From Streptomyces sp. NBC_01431 (GTDB lineage Bacteria > Actinomycetota > Actinomycetes > Streptomycetales > Streptomycetaceae): a stretch of 64,000 nucleotides of DNA. Numbering within the stretch: position 1 is the stretch's first letter; the number at the start of each line of letters is the position of its first letter. Shown piece by piece: positions 46,364 through 55,605 of the stretch. The stretch covers positions 620,001 to 684,000 of the forward strand of contig NZ_CP109497.1 in assembly GCF_036231355.1 (NCBI RefSeq), written 5' to 3'. A program made the position numbers and the translations under genes. The notes beneath the pieces are model-generated. The model saw only the letters and a program-made list of their open reading frames with translations. It had not been told where the DNA came from and searched no databases.

Positions 46364-46541
46364 CGGGGCCTGGGCGATGGGCGGTTGGCAGCCTGCGCAG
46401 GTCCTGGACAGTCGAACGCGCACTGCGCACTGGCGACTGCGCACTGCCCGGTGGGGTGCGCACACGCCCGCGGCGCGGTGTGCACTATTACGTGCCGGCG
46501 ACAGTGCGTCTGCCTGCGGACGTCGGATGGTCCCGGCTGTC

Positions 46542-49500
46542 CTAGAAGCCTTGTGCACGCTGCCCCGCTCCGAGAAGGCTGTCGATGAGGCGTTCGGTCT
46601 CGGGGTCCAGCGGGCACCGGTTTTCGCGGCTGATCTGCTGGACGCGAGTGGAGGCGGTGAAGAGGCCGGGACGGCTTCCGGCAGCATGTTCGATTCTTAG
46701 CCAGTCGCGGTAGATGATCTCTGCGGTCTGGTCCACGTCGAGTGCGGTGGCGACGGCCTGGCGGGCGGCGGCGAGGTCGTGGTGGGGGCCGGGGGCCATG
46801 CGCCAGGTGGCGACGGTGTGGGCGACGTCGACGATCCGAGTGATCATCTCCTGCTGGTGCGGCAATGCCCAGGGCAGGGCGTTGGCGCCAAAGGGCTTCC
46901 CACGGACCAGTCCGAGGGCGCGCTCCAGGTCGCCCACGCAGGCCGGCCCGTTGGCGAGGGCGCGCTCGGCGAGCTGCTGGAACTTGGTCCAGTCGCAGCG
47001 GACTTGGGGGGAGAGGTTGTAGGTGTCATCGCGGGTGGTGCGCCGGGGGACGTAGGGGTTGCCGTGTGGGTCGTCGCCGAAGCCGCGGCGGAGATCGCCC
47101 AGCCGTGAGTCGAGGGTCTTCTTCGACCAGGGGGTGAGCGGGTCCATGTCGACGCACAGGGTGTCGGCGCGGCGGCCGGGCTTGAAGAACATCAGGGCGG
47201 CGAGTTGGGCTGCGCGCGGGCCGTGACCGGAGCTGGAGAGGCCGGGGACGTGTACGGGCCCGAGCACGCTGATTTCGGGGGCGTGCAGGTCGTGGGCCTC
47301 TGGGGCTTCCCTTTCGTCTTCTGCGGCGGGCACGGCGCTCCCAGTGGAGGAGACCGGCTCGGATGCCTCGGCCTCGGTGTCGGAGGTGACTGGGGTGTCG
47401 GTGGGCTGTGGACTGGATGCCTGGGGCCCGGCGGGCACGAGGTGGAGGGCGGCCGGGTCGGTGCTGGCGGTCACCAAGGCCGGGAACGCCCCGAGGCCCG
47501 TGGGAGCAGGGGCCTGCGGGCTGGCCTCGGCCTTCGGGGCGGTGGTAGCGGGTTCCGCCTCGACGGGCGTGGGCGTGGTGGGAGTGGTGGAGGGAGGTGC
47601 TGCGGCTTCGGCCGGCACGTTCTGCCAGACGCCTTCGGCGAGGATGGGCGGTTGACCGGAGATCCGGAGCTCGGCTGCGATCTGCTGGAAGGCCGCGTCG
47701 TCGAGGCGCTGCAGCCGGAGCGGGAGACCGATGGCGTCCAGGTCCTGGAGCTCGGACGAGGAGGCGTCGAGGATCTCGGCGTCGGGGAAGTGGTGGCTGG
47801 TTGGGGAGGCGGAGGCGACCAGGGTCACCGGGAGGTCGCCGGCCTTGTCGAGGGCCTCGGCGAGCTGCCAGGCGGTGTCGCCGTCCAGCTCTGCCGCACA
47901 CAGCAGGAGGTAGGGCAGGGCGGCTTCGTCGGGTTGTTGATAGGCGGTGAGCATCCAGTCGCCGAGGTCGCGCACGGCGTGGGCGGGCTCGCGCTTGTGC
48001 GCGATGCGCGAGGTGGGCAGCAGCTGCGGCAGCTCGTCGCCGAACCCGAGCGTCACGATCTCCACGTGCTCGGCCCAGGGGCTCATGCCGAGCTCCAGCG
48101 CGATGGAGGTGCAGGCCTCACGGATGTGTTCGGCCGTGCCGTCGAGGAGGACGACGCGCGGGTGGGCCAGGTTGAGGAGCACGACGCTGTCGTCCTCGGT
48201 GGCGCCGATGGTGGTCAGGACCGGGTAGGGGGCCGCGACGGATGCGGCCTCGTCCCCGCTGAGCAGTACCGCGGTGGTGGGGAGCTCCCACCAGCCGTCC
48301 GTGCCCGCCACGAAGGGCCGTTGAGGGTCGGTGTCCGCTTCGCCCGGCAGGACCTCGATGGCCTGCCGGCTGAGCCGGGCGCCCCGGAGCACGGGGAGCG
48401 GCCGGTTGTCGGCCTGGGCGTGGTGGGCCAGGGTGCGCAGGGCGCAGTCGAGTTCGTCGACGAGGGTGGGCGCGGCAGCCTCGGACAGCTGGGCTGCGGC
48501 CGGCGAGGTTTCCTCGGCGATGGCGATTGTCTCGCCGGGTGCGCGGCGTCGGCGCTGGAGGATACGGCGCAGCGTGAGGGCGCCGGTGATGGCGGCGGCC
48601 AGGAGCACGAAGGCCCCGGCCACGGTGGTGAGTTGGACGCGCTGGTGTGTGGAGGAGCCGGGCTGCGCAGCTGCGGGAGTGGAGGGCGTGGCCGGTGTGG
48701 CGGGGACCATGGAGGGGGCTGTGGAGGGGGTCGAGGCGGGAGGGCGGCTGGCGGAGGGGGTGGCGGGTGCTGGGGTGGAGGGGGCCGTCCGGGCCGGTGT
48801 GCTGGTCGGCGCTGCGGGTGTGGCCGAAGGGGCCTGTGGCCGGGGGGCGTCGTGGGGTGCGGCAGGCGCAGCCGGAGCCGGGTTCTCGGTGGTGGGCGGC
48901 GGAGCGGTGTGCCCCGGATCAGTGGGCGCGGGTGCGGCGGGTGTTGGGATGTCGAGGCTCCAGCCCACTTCGAGGTCGTCGGGGTCGGTCAGTTGGCCGC
49001 CGGCGGGCTGGGGCTTGTCCCGGTTCGCGTCGAAGATCTCCTGGTAGCGGGAGCCGTCGTGGTACTCGCGGTCGGCGATCGTCCAGAGGCTGTCGCCGGG
49101 GCGGACGGTGTCGCGGTGCGGCGTGCCCGCCGGCGTGGTGCCCGTGGTCTGGGCGTGGGCGGGCGTGGGGTTGAGCAGCGGCAGGTCGGCGGGAAGCTGC
49201 AGGATCCAGCCCGGCTGGATGGGGGAGTTGGTGCGGAAGACGGTGCCGTCGGCCATGGTGTGGCCCTCGTTCGCGGCAGCGATCTTGGTGTAGAGCTCGC
49301 CGTGGCCGGTGAGGTGTTCGGCGATGCTCCACAGGCTCTCGGCGGGGCGCAGCTCGCGGACCGTGTAGGTGTGGTGGGCCGCGGGTGCCGGGGAGGTGTC
49401 GGCGGCTGGTGTGGTGGAGGCTGCCGGTGCGGCGGCGTGCGTGGTGGGTGCGGGGGAGGCCTGGCTGGGGAGTTGGGTGGTGGTGACGGCGTGCGCGGTG

Positions 49501-49895
49501 GCTGGGGCGGCCAGTGCCGTGCTGGTGGGCAGCAGTACCAGGATGCTGCCCACCAGCGTGGCCGCGGCGCGCTGGCTCAGGTGCAGCCCCGGCAGGTGGG
49601 GCGCGCTGCGGCCCCTGAGTCGGGCCGGGATCTCCACGAGCAGCGAGACGACGAAGGACAGCCAGCCGATCCAGCCGACGGCCGCGACGAACAGCAACGC
49701 CACGCTGGTGGTGTCGGTTCGGGTGAACAGATGGCTCAGTCCGTCCAGGCCACCGGGCAGCAGCGCGGCACTGGCCTGCCACAGCAGCCAGGGCAGGCCC
49801 GTAAGGAGGGCCGCCAGCGCCAGGAGCGCGGCCAGGGCGCGCAGGACGGCGGGCAGTGTGCGCCGACGGCGAGCAGCGGTGCGGGGCAGGGCCAT
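46542..49895 (-). CDS. Membrane LysM protein with BTAD-like C-terminus
   Basis: 1117 residues. Three N-terminal hydrophobic segments (about 15-45, 63-88, 110-135), then two LysM domains (YTVRELRPAESLWSIAEHL and DTVRPGDSLWTIADREY), a Pro/Ala/Thr-rich stretch, another membrane helix (TVAGAFVLLAAAITGAL), and a large cytoplasmic part ending in a BTAD-type regulatory domain (ISVLGPVHV to the C-terminus). LysM binds peptidoglycan, so it may link cell-wall state to transcription or assembly. Such proteins recur next to streptomycete Tad-type clusters. Confidence 0.8.
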   Translation of the reverse strand: MALPRTAARRRRTLPAVLRALAALLALAALLTGLPWLLWQASAALLPGGLDGLSHLFTRTDTTSVALLFVAAVGWIGWLSFVVSLLVEIPARLRGRSAPHLPGLHLSQRAAATLVGSILVLLPTSTALAAPATAHAVTTTQLPSQASPAPTTHAAAPAASTTPAADTSPAPAAHHTYTVRELRPAESLWSIAEHLTGHGELYTKIAAANEGHTMADGTVFRTNSPIQPGWILQLPADLPLLNPTPAHAQTTGTTPAGTPHRDTVRPGDSLWTIADREYHDGSRYQEIFDANRDKPQPAGGQLTDPDDLEVGWSLDIPTPAAPAPTDPGHTAPPPTTENPAPAAPAAPHDAPRPQAPSATPAAPTSTPARTAPSTPAPATPSASRPPASTPSTAPSMVPATPATPSTPAAAQPGSSTHQRVQLTTVAGAFVLLAAAITGALTLRRILQRRRRAPGETIAIAEETSPAAAQLSEAAAPTLVDELDCALRTLAHHAQADNRPLPVLRGARLSRQAIEVLPGEADTDPQRPFVAGTDGWWELPTTAVLLSGDEAASVAAPYPVLTTIGATEDDSVVLLNLAHPRVVLLDGTAEHIREACTSIALELGMSPWAEHVEIVTLGFGDELPQLLPTSRIAHKREPAHAVRDLGDWMLTAYQQPDEAALPYLLLCAAELDGDTAWQLAEALDKAGDLPVTLVASASPTSHHFPDAEILDASSSELQDLDAIGLPLRLQRLDDAAFQQIAAELRISGQPPILAEGVWQNVPAEAAAPPSTTPTTPTPVEAEPATTAPKAEASPQAPAPTGLGAFPALVTASTDPAALHLVPAGPQASSPQPTDTPVTSDTEAEASEPVSSTGSAVPAAEDEREAPEAHDLHAPEISVLGPVHVPGLSSSGHGPRAAQLAALMFFKPGRRADTLCVDMDPLTPWSKKTLDSRLGDLRRGFGDDPHGNPYVPRRTTRDDTYNLSPQVRCDWTKFQQLAERALANGPACVGDLERALGLVRGKPFGANALPWALPHQQEMITRIVDVAHTVATWRMAPGPHHDLAAARQAVATALDVDQTAEIIYRDWLRIEHAAGSRPGLFTASTRVQQISRENRCPLDPETERLIDSLLGAGQRAQGF

Positions 49896-49904
49896 GAGCA
49901 GTCC

Positions 49905-50354
49905 CTATCGGTCCGGTTGGGTGATGCCGTGCAGGAGGGCGGCCGAGCTGGTGGCGTGCACCGTGAACGTCTTTGGCAGGAATGCGGCGGGGTAGCGGCC
50001 GGTGACGGTGACCGTCACCGTGTGCCCGGCGTCGGTGATCTGGACGGTGCCGGTGACCCCGGTCTTGGCGAGGTAGACGCGGGCGGCGGCGGACGCGGCG
50101 GCGGGGTTGGCGACGAAGGCTTTGCCGGGGATCGCCTGGGCGGGGTCGATGGCCTGCTGGGCGGCGCGCGCCGCCTCCACCGAGAGATCGTCGGCGTGCT
50201 GTTTGGCGCGCAGGACCCCGAACGCGTCGATGGTGAGGAGCCCGCACAGCAGCAGCAGGGGCCCGATGATGAGGGCGACGAAGACCGGGACGGCGCCGCG
50301 GTCGTCCCACCGCGAGCGCCTGGCCATCAGCCAGCACTGCAGGGTCGGGTTCAT
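49905..50354 (-). CDS. TadE/TadG-like pseudopilin 3
   Basis: 149 residues from ATG 50354, overlapping the preceding stop (ATGA). After a short basic start, GAVPVFVALIIGPLLLLCGLLTIDAFGVLRAKQHA is the TadE/G type membrane helix; the rest (VTVTVTGRYPAAFLPKTFTVHA) should be extracytoplasmic. Probable minor pilin of the Tad machine. Confidence 0.75.
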   Translation of the reverse strand: MNPTLQCWLMARRSRWDDRGAVPVFVALIIGPLLLLCGLLTIDAFGVLRAKQHADDLSVEAARAAQQAIDPAQAIPGKAFVANPAAASAAARVYLAKTGVTGTVQITDAGHTVTVTVTGRYPAAFLPKTFTVHATSSAALLHGITQPDR

Positions 50355-50797
50355 CCGCGCCCCCGGTAGGCGTCGACGATCGAGGTGAAGGTGGAGTGGA
50401 CGGTGCGTACGCCGGGCCCGCCGCCGATGAGGACCAGGTCGCCGATCGGCACGGTGCAGGACACGGTGACCGTCACGGTGGACACCTGCCCGACCGGCAC
50501 AGCCAGCCCTTCCACCTGGGCCTGGACACTGGTGTGGCTGCAGACCTGGCCACTGGAGGCGAACGCGTCGGCGGCCGCGGCCTTGGCATCGGCGCTTCCG
50601 GCGGCGGGAGTTCGCGCCAGCGAGGCGGCCCGGGCGGCGGCCTGGGCGGCGGCATCCGTCTTCTGCCCGGCCAGGGAGAGGCGGGCGCCGGCGACGAACA
50701 AAAGCACGAGCACGATCAGGACCGGGACGATGATGGCGGCCTCGACGGCGACGCTGCCCTCGTCCGCCGGGCGCCGCAGCCAGAATGCGCGGGTCAT
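50351..50797 (-). CDS. TadE-like pseudopilin 2
   Basis: 148 residues from ATG 50797. EGSVAVEAAIIVPVLIVLVLLFVAGARL is the classical TadE motif with the Glu just inside the helix. The Ala-rich extracellular part ends with HSTFTSIVDAYRG. Overlaps both neighbours by one to four bases. Confidence 0.85.
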   Translation of the reverse strand: MTRAFWLRRPADEGSVAVEAAIIVPVLIVLVLLFVAGARLSLAGQKTDAAAQAAARAASLARTPAAGSADAKAAAADAFASSGQVCSHTSVQAQVEGLAVPVGQVSTVTVTVSCTVPIGDLVLIGGGPGVRTVHSTFTSIVDAYRGRG

Positions 50798-51204
50798 CAG
50801 GGTGCTCCCGCCGTGGTCCACCGCTCGATGGGCCCGGACACGGTGGCTTGGACATGGATCCCCGATATGCCCGGAATCATCGACAGGGCTTGTGCATCGA
50901 CGCGGACCCGCAGCCGCTCGGGCGTGCTGCCGTCGGTGGACACGCTCCGGTCGGTGAGCAGGCTGGAGCCCACCTCTTCGAGCACGCGCTTCGCCTTGGC
51001 GGCACCGTCGCCGGGGGTGGCCCTGTACAGCCGGCCGGCCGCCACGCCGGCCCTCGCGGAGCTGTAGGCGGCGTTGCGCGCGTACGCCCACATGATCCCC
51101 TGCAGCAGCATGAGGATCAGGACGATCACGAAGGGATAGATGATGGCCATCTGGATCGGGTTCGAGCCCCGGTCCGAACCCCAGGGCCTGCGCGGTGCGT
51201 TCAC
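50797..51204 (-). CDS. TadE-like pseudopilin 1
   Basis: 135 residues from ATG 51204. DRGSNPIQMAIIYPFVIVLILMLLQGIMWAYARN resembles a TadE helix, though the usual Glu is replaced by Gln (PIQMA). Pilus-associated, in the overlapping operon (ATGA upstream, TGATG downstream). Confidence 0.8.
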   Translation of the reverse strand: MNAPRRPWGSDRGSNPIQMAIIYPFVIVLILMLLQGIMWAYARNAAYSSARAGVAAGRLYRATPGDGAAKAKRVLEEVGSSLLTDRSVSTDGSTPERLRVRVDAQALSMIPGISGIHVQATVSGPIERWTTAGAP

Positions 51205-51443
51205 TTGCCGTCAAGGTTCACGTTGTCGACCTTGGTGGACGCCTTCGTGCCGAGCGCGACCAGGGCGGCAACGATGCTCAGCGCGATGCCGATGCCGGCA
51301 ACCCACAAAAGCACGGTCACCACGGGATTGTCGCCGCGCTCACCGCGCTCGGTCATCTCCTGGTACGCCTCGTTGAGGTGTGCGCGGACCTTGCCGGTCA
51401 GCAGCGACACGGCGACGCCGGCCTTCAAGTAGGTGTCCTTCAC
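51201..51443 (-). CDS. Small single-helix protein, candidate Flp pilin
   Basis: 80 residues: a hydrophilic N-terminus (KVRAHLNEAYQEMTERGERGD) then one long hydrophobic segment (NPVVTVLLWVAGIGIALSIVAALVALG) and a short tail. Position between TadC and the TadE genes suggests the major pilin, but the typical Flp G/E cleavage motif is not evident. Confidence 0.6.
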   Translation of the reverse strand: MKDTYLKAGVAVSLLTGKVRAHLNEAYQEMTERGERGDNPVVTVLLWVAGIGIALSIVAALVALGTKASTKVDNVNLDGK

Positions 51444-51499
51444 GGCTTGTTCTCCTTACACAATGCGGGGGATCGGCGGGGTGTGAGGTGGCTCTGTCG

Positions 51500-52384
51500 T
51501 CAGGACAGCGCGAACAGTTTCAGCACCACGGGGAAGCCGAGCAGGCACATGATGAGGACACACATCACGGCGCCGGGGATGTGCATCTTCTCGCTGTCGG
51601 CGTTCGCCCTGGCCACGGCGGTGGACAGCTGCTCATCGCGGGTGCTCTTGGCGCGGGCCCGGACGGGTGCGTAGATGGAGGCGCCGTCCTGGCCGGACAT
51701 CTGGGCGAAGTCCGCGACGTCCCGCAGCACAGGGATCCCCAGCTGGGTGCCGAGGTCTTCGAGTACCTGCCAGGGCGAAGTTTTCTCCATCCGGGCGCGC
51801 AGCAGGGCTTCTTGCAGGCGCACGAACGACCAGCTGGAGCCGACCCGGGCGGCTTCTTCCAAGGCTTGGTCGACGGCGATGTTGGAGGCCAGGCGCAGGG
51901 CGACCAGTTCGAGGTAGACGGTGACGGCGTGGGTGAACTCTTCTCGGGCCCGGCCGGCATCGCGGCGCACCATGAGGTCGGGCACGAACCACAGCAGGAC
52001 CGCGGCCAGTAAGCCGGCCACGGCGGGCACGAACAGGGGCAGCGTGATGTCGAGCAGGATCCAGGCTGCGCTCAGCACGGACGGCAGGACCAGCCCGACG
52101 AAGGCGAGCAGGCACTTGTTCAGCAGGAACTGTTCGACCGGCTGGTTCAGCAGATTCAGGTCGGCCCTGGGCAGCGGAGCCGGAATCCGGGCCACCAGCC
52201 ACGCGCCCACCAGATTCTCGGCGCGCTGTTCGGGCAGGGCGGTCCCGGCCGTGGGGGCGGGCGGGCTGAGCCGTTTGAGGGCCGGGCCCAACTTCGGTGG
52301 CGCCGGGGCGAGTTCCCGCACCACCAGGGCCAGGCCCGCGCCGATCAGGCAGCCGAAGGCTGCCACGACCGCTGTTGTCGTCAC
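51500..52384 (-). CDS. tadC: TadC-like type II/IV secretion membrane protein
   Basis: 294 residues from GTG 52384 (GTGA overlap with the TadB stop). A T2SSF domain with GRAREEFTHAVTVYLELVALRLASN and membrane helices at the N-terminus, middle and C-terminus. With TadB it should form the inner-membrane platform of the pilus. Confidence 0.85.
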   Translation of the reverse strand: MTTTAVVAAFGCLIGAGLALVVRELAPAPPKLGPALKRLSPPAPTAGTALPEQRAENLVGAWLVARIPAPLPRADLNLLNQPVEQFLLNKCLLAFVGLVLPSVLSAAWILLDITLPLFVPAVAGLLAAVLLWFVPDLMVRRDAGRAREEFTHAVTVYLELVALRLASNIAVDQALEEAARVGSSWSFVRLQEALLRARMEKTSPWQVLEDLGTQLGIPVLRDVADFAQMSGQDGASIYAPVRARAKSTRDEQLSTAVARANADSEKMHIPGAVMCVLIMCLLGFPVVLKLFALS

Positions 52385-53292
52385 GGGGCGACCTCCATCC
52401 GGGCGGGCGCCTTGACGGGGCTGCGCGCGTCCGGAACCAGGACCCGGGCGGTGCGGCCGCGATTGGCGTAACTGCGCGACCACACCAGCACGGCGACGAA
52501 CGCCGCCGAGAGCAGTCCCAGGACCAGCTGGCCCAGCAGCGTCGTAAAGACGTCTGTGACCTGGGGGACGGTGAAGCCCAGCGGCACCAGGGCCAGGGTG
52601 ATGAAGGTGAGTGTGCGCACGACGGTGCGTGCCTTCTCCCGCTCCGCCTCAATCTTCTGACGCGCACTCACCTCGTCCCGCAGGGACGCGGACATGTCCT
52701 GCATCGCCTGCGCGAGGCCGGGCCCGGGGTCGGTGACCGACAGCTTGAGTGCGGCACACACCTTGTCCGCGGTCGGGTCGTCCAGCGCGCGCCCGAAGTC
52801 CTCCACCGCCTCGCCGAGCGGCCACCCGGCATCCACCTTGTCGACCAGCTCCTCGATCTCCCCCTCCAGCGCCTGGGGAGCATGACGGCGGCTGGTCCTC
52901 AGCGCCTGCTCGATCGCCACACCCAGCCGCAGTACTTCCGCCAGGCGCTGCGTCCACTCGGCGAGCGCATCCCGCTTGGCCATCTGCTCCCGGGTCGCCG
53001 CCACCGGAGCCGTCAGCCACGGCACGCCCACCACCGCGGCGGCCGCGATCAACGCGACCACGAACACCCCGCTCACCAGCCACACCGCCACCCCCGCCAC
53101 CAGCGCCCCGCCGAACAGGGCCCGGCGACGAGCCGCTTTACGGGCCACTGGACCCGACCGGGACTGCTGGCGCCAACCGTCCAAGAGCCCGGGCCCCTTG
53201 GGCACAGTTGTTCCGACCAGCCCGGCCACCAGGGCGACCAGACCGCTGCCGAGCAACGCCCCGGACAGCGCCCACCACCATCCGGTGATCAT
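52381..53292 (-). CDS. tadB: TadB-like type II/IV secretion membrane protein
   Basis: 303 residues from ATG 53292. T2SSF domain: AEWTQRLAEVLRLGVAIEQAL, a cytoplasmic helical bundle, and paired C-terminal helices (LTFITLALVPLGFTV, LGQLVLGLLSAAFVAVLVW). Partner of TadC; overlaps TadA (ATGA). Confidence 0.87.
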   Translation of the reverse strand: MITGWWWALSGALLGSGLVALVAGLVGTTVPKGPGLLDGWRQQSRSGPVARKAARRRALFGGALVAGVAVWLVSGVFVVALIAAAAVVGVPWLTAPVAATREQMAKRDALAEWTQRLAEVLRLGVAIEQALRTSRRHAPQALEGEIEELVDKVDAGWPLGEAVEDFGRALDDPTADKVCAALKLSVTDPGPGLAQAMQDMSASLRDEVSARQKIEAEREKARTVVRTLTFITLALVPLGFTVPQVTDVFTTLLGQLVLGLLSAAFVAVLVWSRSYANRGRTARVLVPDARSPVKAPARMEVAP

Positions 53293-54770
53293 GCGCCCAC
53301 CTCGTGCGGCCAGGCAGAAGGCTGCGCCACCAGGTTGGTGCGCAGGCCCGCGGCCTCCAGTTTCTGCCGGTTGCGTACCGACAGCGGGGCATAGGGCACC
53401 GCCCGCTGGTCCCACTCGCTGGCCGGCCGGTAGATCTCGTTGTAGGTCGGGCGGCCGTCCGGACCCACGGGCTTGACCTCCCAGATGTGAGAGACGAAAC
53501 GCCGCTTGACGGGCCCGGATTCATCGACCGACAAGAACACCACGAAATGCAGACCGTTGGCGATCTGGCGGTAGGCCAGTTCCGGCGTGAAATTGGACTG
53601 CGCCAGCAGGTACAGCTCCGCGATGCGGTCGAAGACCGCCTCGGGCTCGGAGGCGTGGATGGTGCACATGTTGCCGGGCCGGTCCGACGTCATCGCCTGC
53701 ATCATCGCGGTGATCTCCTCACCGCGGACCTCCCCGACCACCACCCGGGCCAGCGACATCCGCTTCGCGCTCTTCAGCAGGTCCAGCAGCGTGATCTCGC
53801 CCGCCGCCCGGCCGTCCACCCGCTCCCCGTTGGACGCTCTGGCCTCCATCGGCACCACATGCTGGTGATAGCCGTTCTTGTGGGTCCACAGCTCGAACGT
53901 CGTCTCCAAGGTGCCGAACCGCTCGCTCGCGGGAATCTCCCGCAACACCGCCCGCAGCATCGACGTCTTACCGGAGGACTGCTCCCCGGCGAAGATGATG
54001 TTGCGCCGCGCCCGGACACAGGCGCGCAGGAGGTCGGCCATCTGCTCATCGAGCGCACCCAGGCTGACCATCTTGGGCAGGTCAGCGTCCTTGAGGCGGT
54101 GGCGGCGGATCGCGACGTGCGTGAACTCGCCCGTGACCTGGGGGCCCAGGGCCTGGACCCGGGAGCCGTCCTTGAGGCGCAGCTCGACCTCCGGGCTGAA
54201 CGTGGAAAACGTCCGCCCGCTCTGCCCACTGGCCCTGATCAAGTCCCGGACCAGCTCCTGCAGTTCCTCCTCGGAATCGGCGACCGGTGCGACCTGGACC
54301 GGCTCCGCGTCGTCGCTGTACTTGAGGAACACCCGGTGCGGGCCCTCGATCCAGATGTCCTCCACCAGGTCGTCGTCCAGGTAACGCTGCAGCCGCCCGG
54401 CCCGAAAACACATGTCGAAGACGAGCCCAGCCAACTCCCGCTCCTCGACCGGGGAATATCCGCCCCCGTGGGCGGTCGCGTCCAACCAGACCGCCACTTG
54501 CTCATCGATCAGAGCACGGCCACGCTGCTCCTCCACTTCTCCGACCAGCGACGGCTTGTTCTTCTTCTCCTTCAGCAGCTGCTCAACGACGATCCGCTTG
54601 ATCTCCTGCGCCGCCCGGTAGTCGATCCGCACCTGGGGAACCGCCCCTTGGCCCACCATGCGCGGCAGGGTCGCGCCGGACGGCACGCCAGGCAGCGCAG
54701 ATGCTCCGGTAGGGGCGGCCGGCGGACGCGGGGGATAGGGCTCTGCGTTGTAGACCGGTTCAGCGTGCAC
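53289..54770 (-). CDS. tadA: TadA/CpaF secretion ATPase
   Basis: 493 residues. Walker A GEQSSGKTS (262-270), Asp/Glu boxes around FGTLETTFEL, Walker B RVVVGEVRGEE (342-352) and His box GNMCTIHAS (H372). This VirB11/PilT-class ATPase powers pilus extension and, in Tad systems, retraction. Overlaps the TadZ gene by 11 bases and TadB by 4. Confidence 0.9.
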   Translation of the reverse strand: MHAEPVYNAEPYPPRPPAAPTGASALPGVPSGATLPRMVGQGAVPQVRIDYRAAQEIKRIVVEQLLKEKKNKPSLVGEVEEQRGRALIDEQVAVWLDATAHGGGYSPVEERELAGLVFDMCFRAGRLQRYLDDDLVEDIWIEGPHRVFLKYSDDAEPVQVAPVADSEEELQELVRDLIRASGQSGRTFSTFSPEVELRLKDGSRVQALGPQVTGEFTHVAIRRHRLKDADLPKMVSLGALDEQMADLLRACVRARRNIIFAGEQSSGKTSMLRAVLREIPASERFGTLETTFELWTHKNGYHQHVVPMEARASNGERVDGRAAGEITLLDLLKSAKRMSLARVVVGEVRGEEITAMMQAMTSDRPGNMCTIHASEPEAVFDRIAELYLLAQSNFTPELAYRQIANGLHFVVFLSVDESGPVKRRFVSHIWEVKPVGPDGRPTYNEIYRPASEWDQRAVPYAPLSVRNRQKLEAAGLRTNLVAQPSAWPHEVGA

Positions 54771-55605
54771 CGGGGCCTCCCATCATCCGCTGGTGCAAGG
54801 GCGAGGCGAGGCGGGCGCGCTGGGTGGCCACCCGCTGCCGGATCGGGGTCGAGGCGTCCAGGACGGCCCGCATCAGCTTGCTCTCCCGAAACCGCTTGCC
54901 CTCCGCGGCCCCGTCGGACAGCACGGCGGCCTCCTGCGGCCGAAACGGCAGACTCGCCACCACCGGCACCTGCAAGTGCTCCTCCACCTCCCGCGCCGCA
55001 TACGGCCCCTCGGTAATCAGCAGCACCCCCAGGCGCCCCGAGCGCCGGCCCTCGCCGTCCAGCAGCGCGGTGAGCATCCTGACGCGGGCAGCGGCCATGT
55101 GCAGGCTGCGCAAGGTGCTGCGCATCACCAGCAGCACCAGGTCGGCACGCTGGGCCAGGACCCGGGCCGGGCCGAAGGCCCCGTTGCGGCCCAGGTCGAG
55201 CAGCACGTCATGACCGTGCTGCTCGATCCGGTCGATCCCGACGAACAGATCCGCGATCGCCCCCCATTCCGGTGCGAGCCCGGCTGCCTCGGCGGGGCTG
55301 GTCAGTCCGGGCAGCAGCATCCGGGTGGGGTCATCACGCCGGTCCTCGTCGGAAATCCGCACGAGCTGGGTCCAGAACGCGTCCTGCAGGCTGACACTGC
55401 GGCGGGAGGCGGCCAGATTGTGCAGGCCGCGGTCGGCCGTCAGCCGGCTCTGCAACGCCCCCGCCAGCACGGCGCCCCCGTCAGGGCAGCACTCGGCCAG
55501 CAGCACCCGCCGGCCGTGCTCCACCGGCCACATCCGCAGCAGGCCCAGTGCCGTTGACGTCACCCCGGGCGCCCCCGGCACCCCCACCAGAGCGATGACC
55601 GCCAT
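54760..55605 (-). CDS. TadZ/CpaE-like MinD-fold protein
   Basis: 281 residues. VALIGVPGAPGVTSTALGLL stands where the deviant Walker A of ParA/MinD proteins lies but lacks the lysines (GAPGVTST), so ATP binding may be lost, as in some TadZ proteins. DVLLDLGRNG and ADLVLLVMRSTLRSL complete the fold. TadZ localises the pilus machine at the cell pole or septum. Confidence 0.72.
   Translation of the reverse strand: MAVIALVGVPGAPGVTSTALGLLRMWPVEHGRRVLLAECCPDGGAVLAGALQSRLTADRGLHNLAASRRSVSLQDAFWTQLVRISDEDRRDDPTRMLLPGLTSPAEAAGLAPEWGAIADLFVGIDRIEQHGHDVLLDLGRNGAFGPARVLAQRADLVLLVMRSTLRSLHMAAARVRMLTALLDGEGRRSGRLGVLLITEGPYAAREVEEHLQVPVVASLPFRPQEAAVLSDGAAEGKRFRESKLMRAVLDASTPIRQRVATQRARLASPLHQRMMGGPGAR

Noticed and set aside
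47205..50369. A 1054-residue open frame on the plus strand
   Set aside because: It is antisense to the LysM-BTAD and TadE-like genes, is extremely Gly-rich and has no domain; long shadow frames are normal in high-G+C DNA.
53304..55016. A 570-residue plus-strand frame over tadA
   Set aside because: Antisense to TadA, whose Walker motifs are intact; no recognisable domain on the plus strand.
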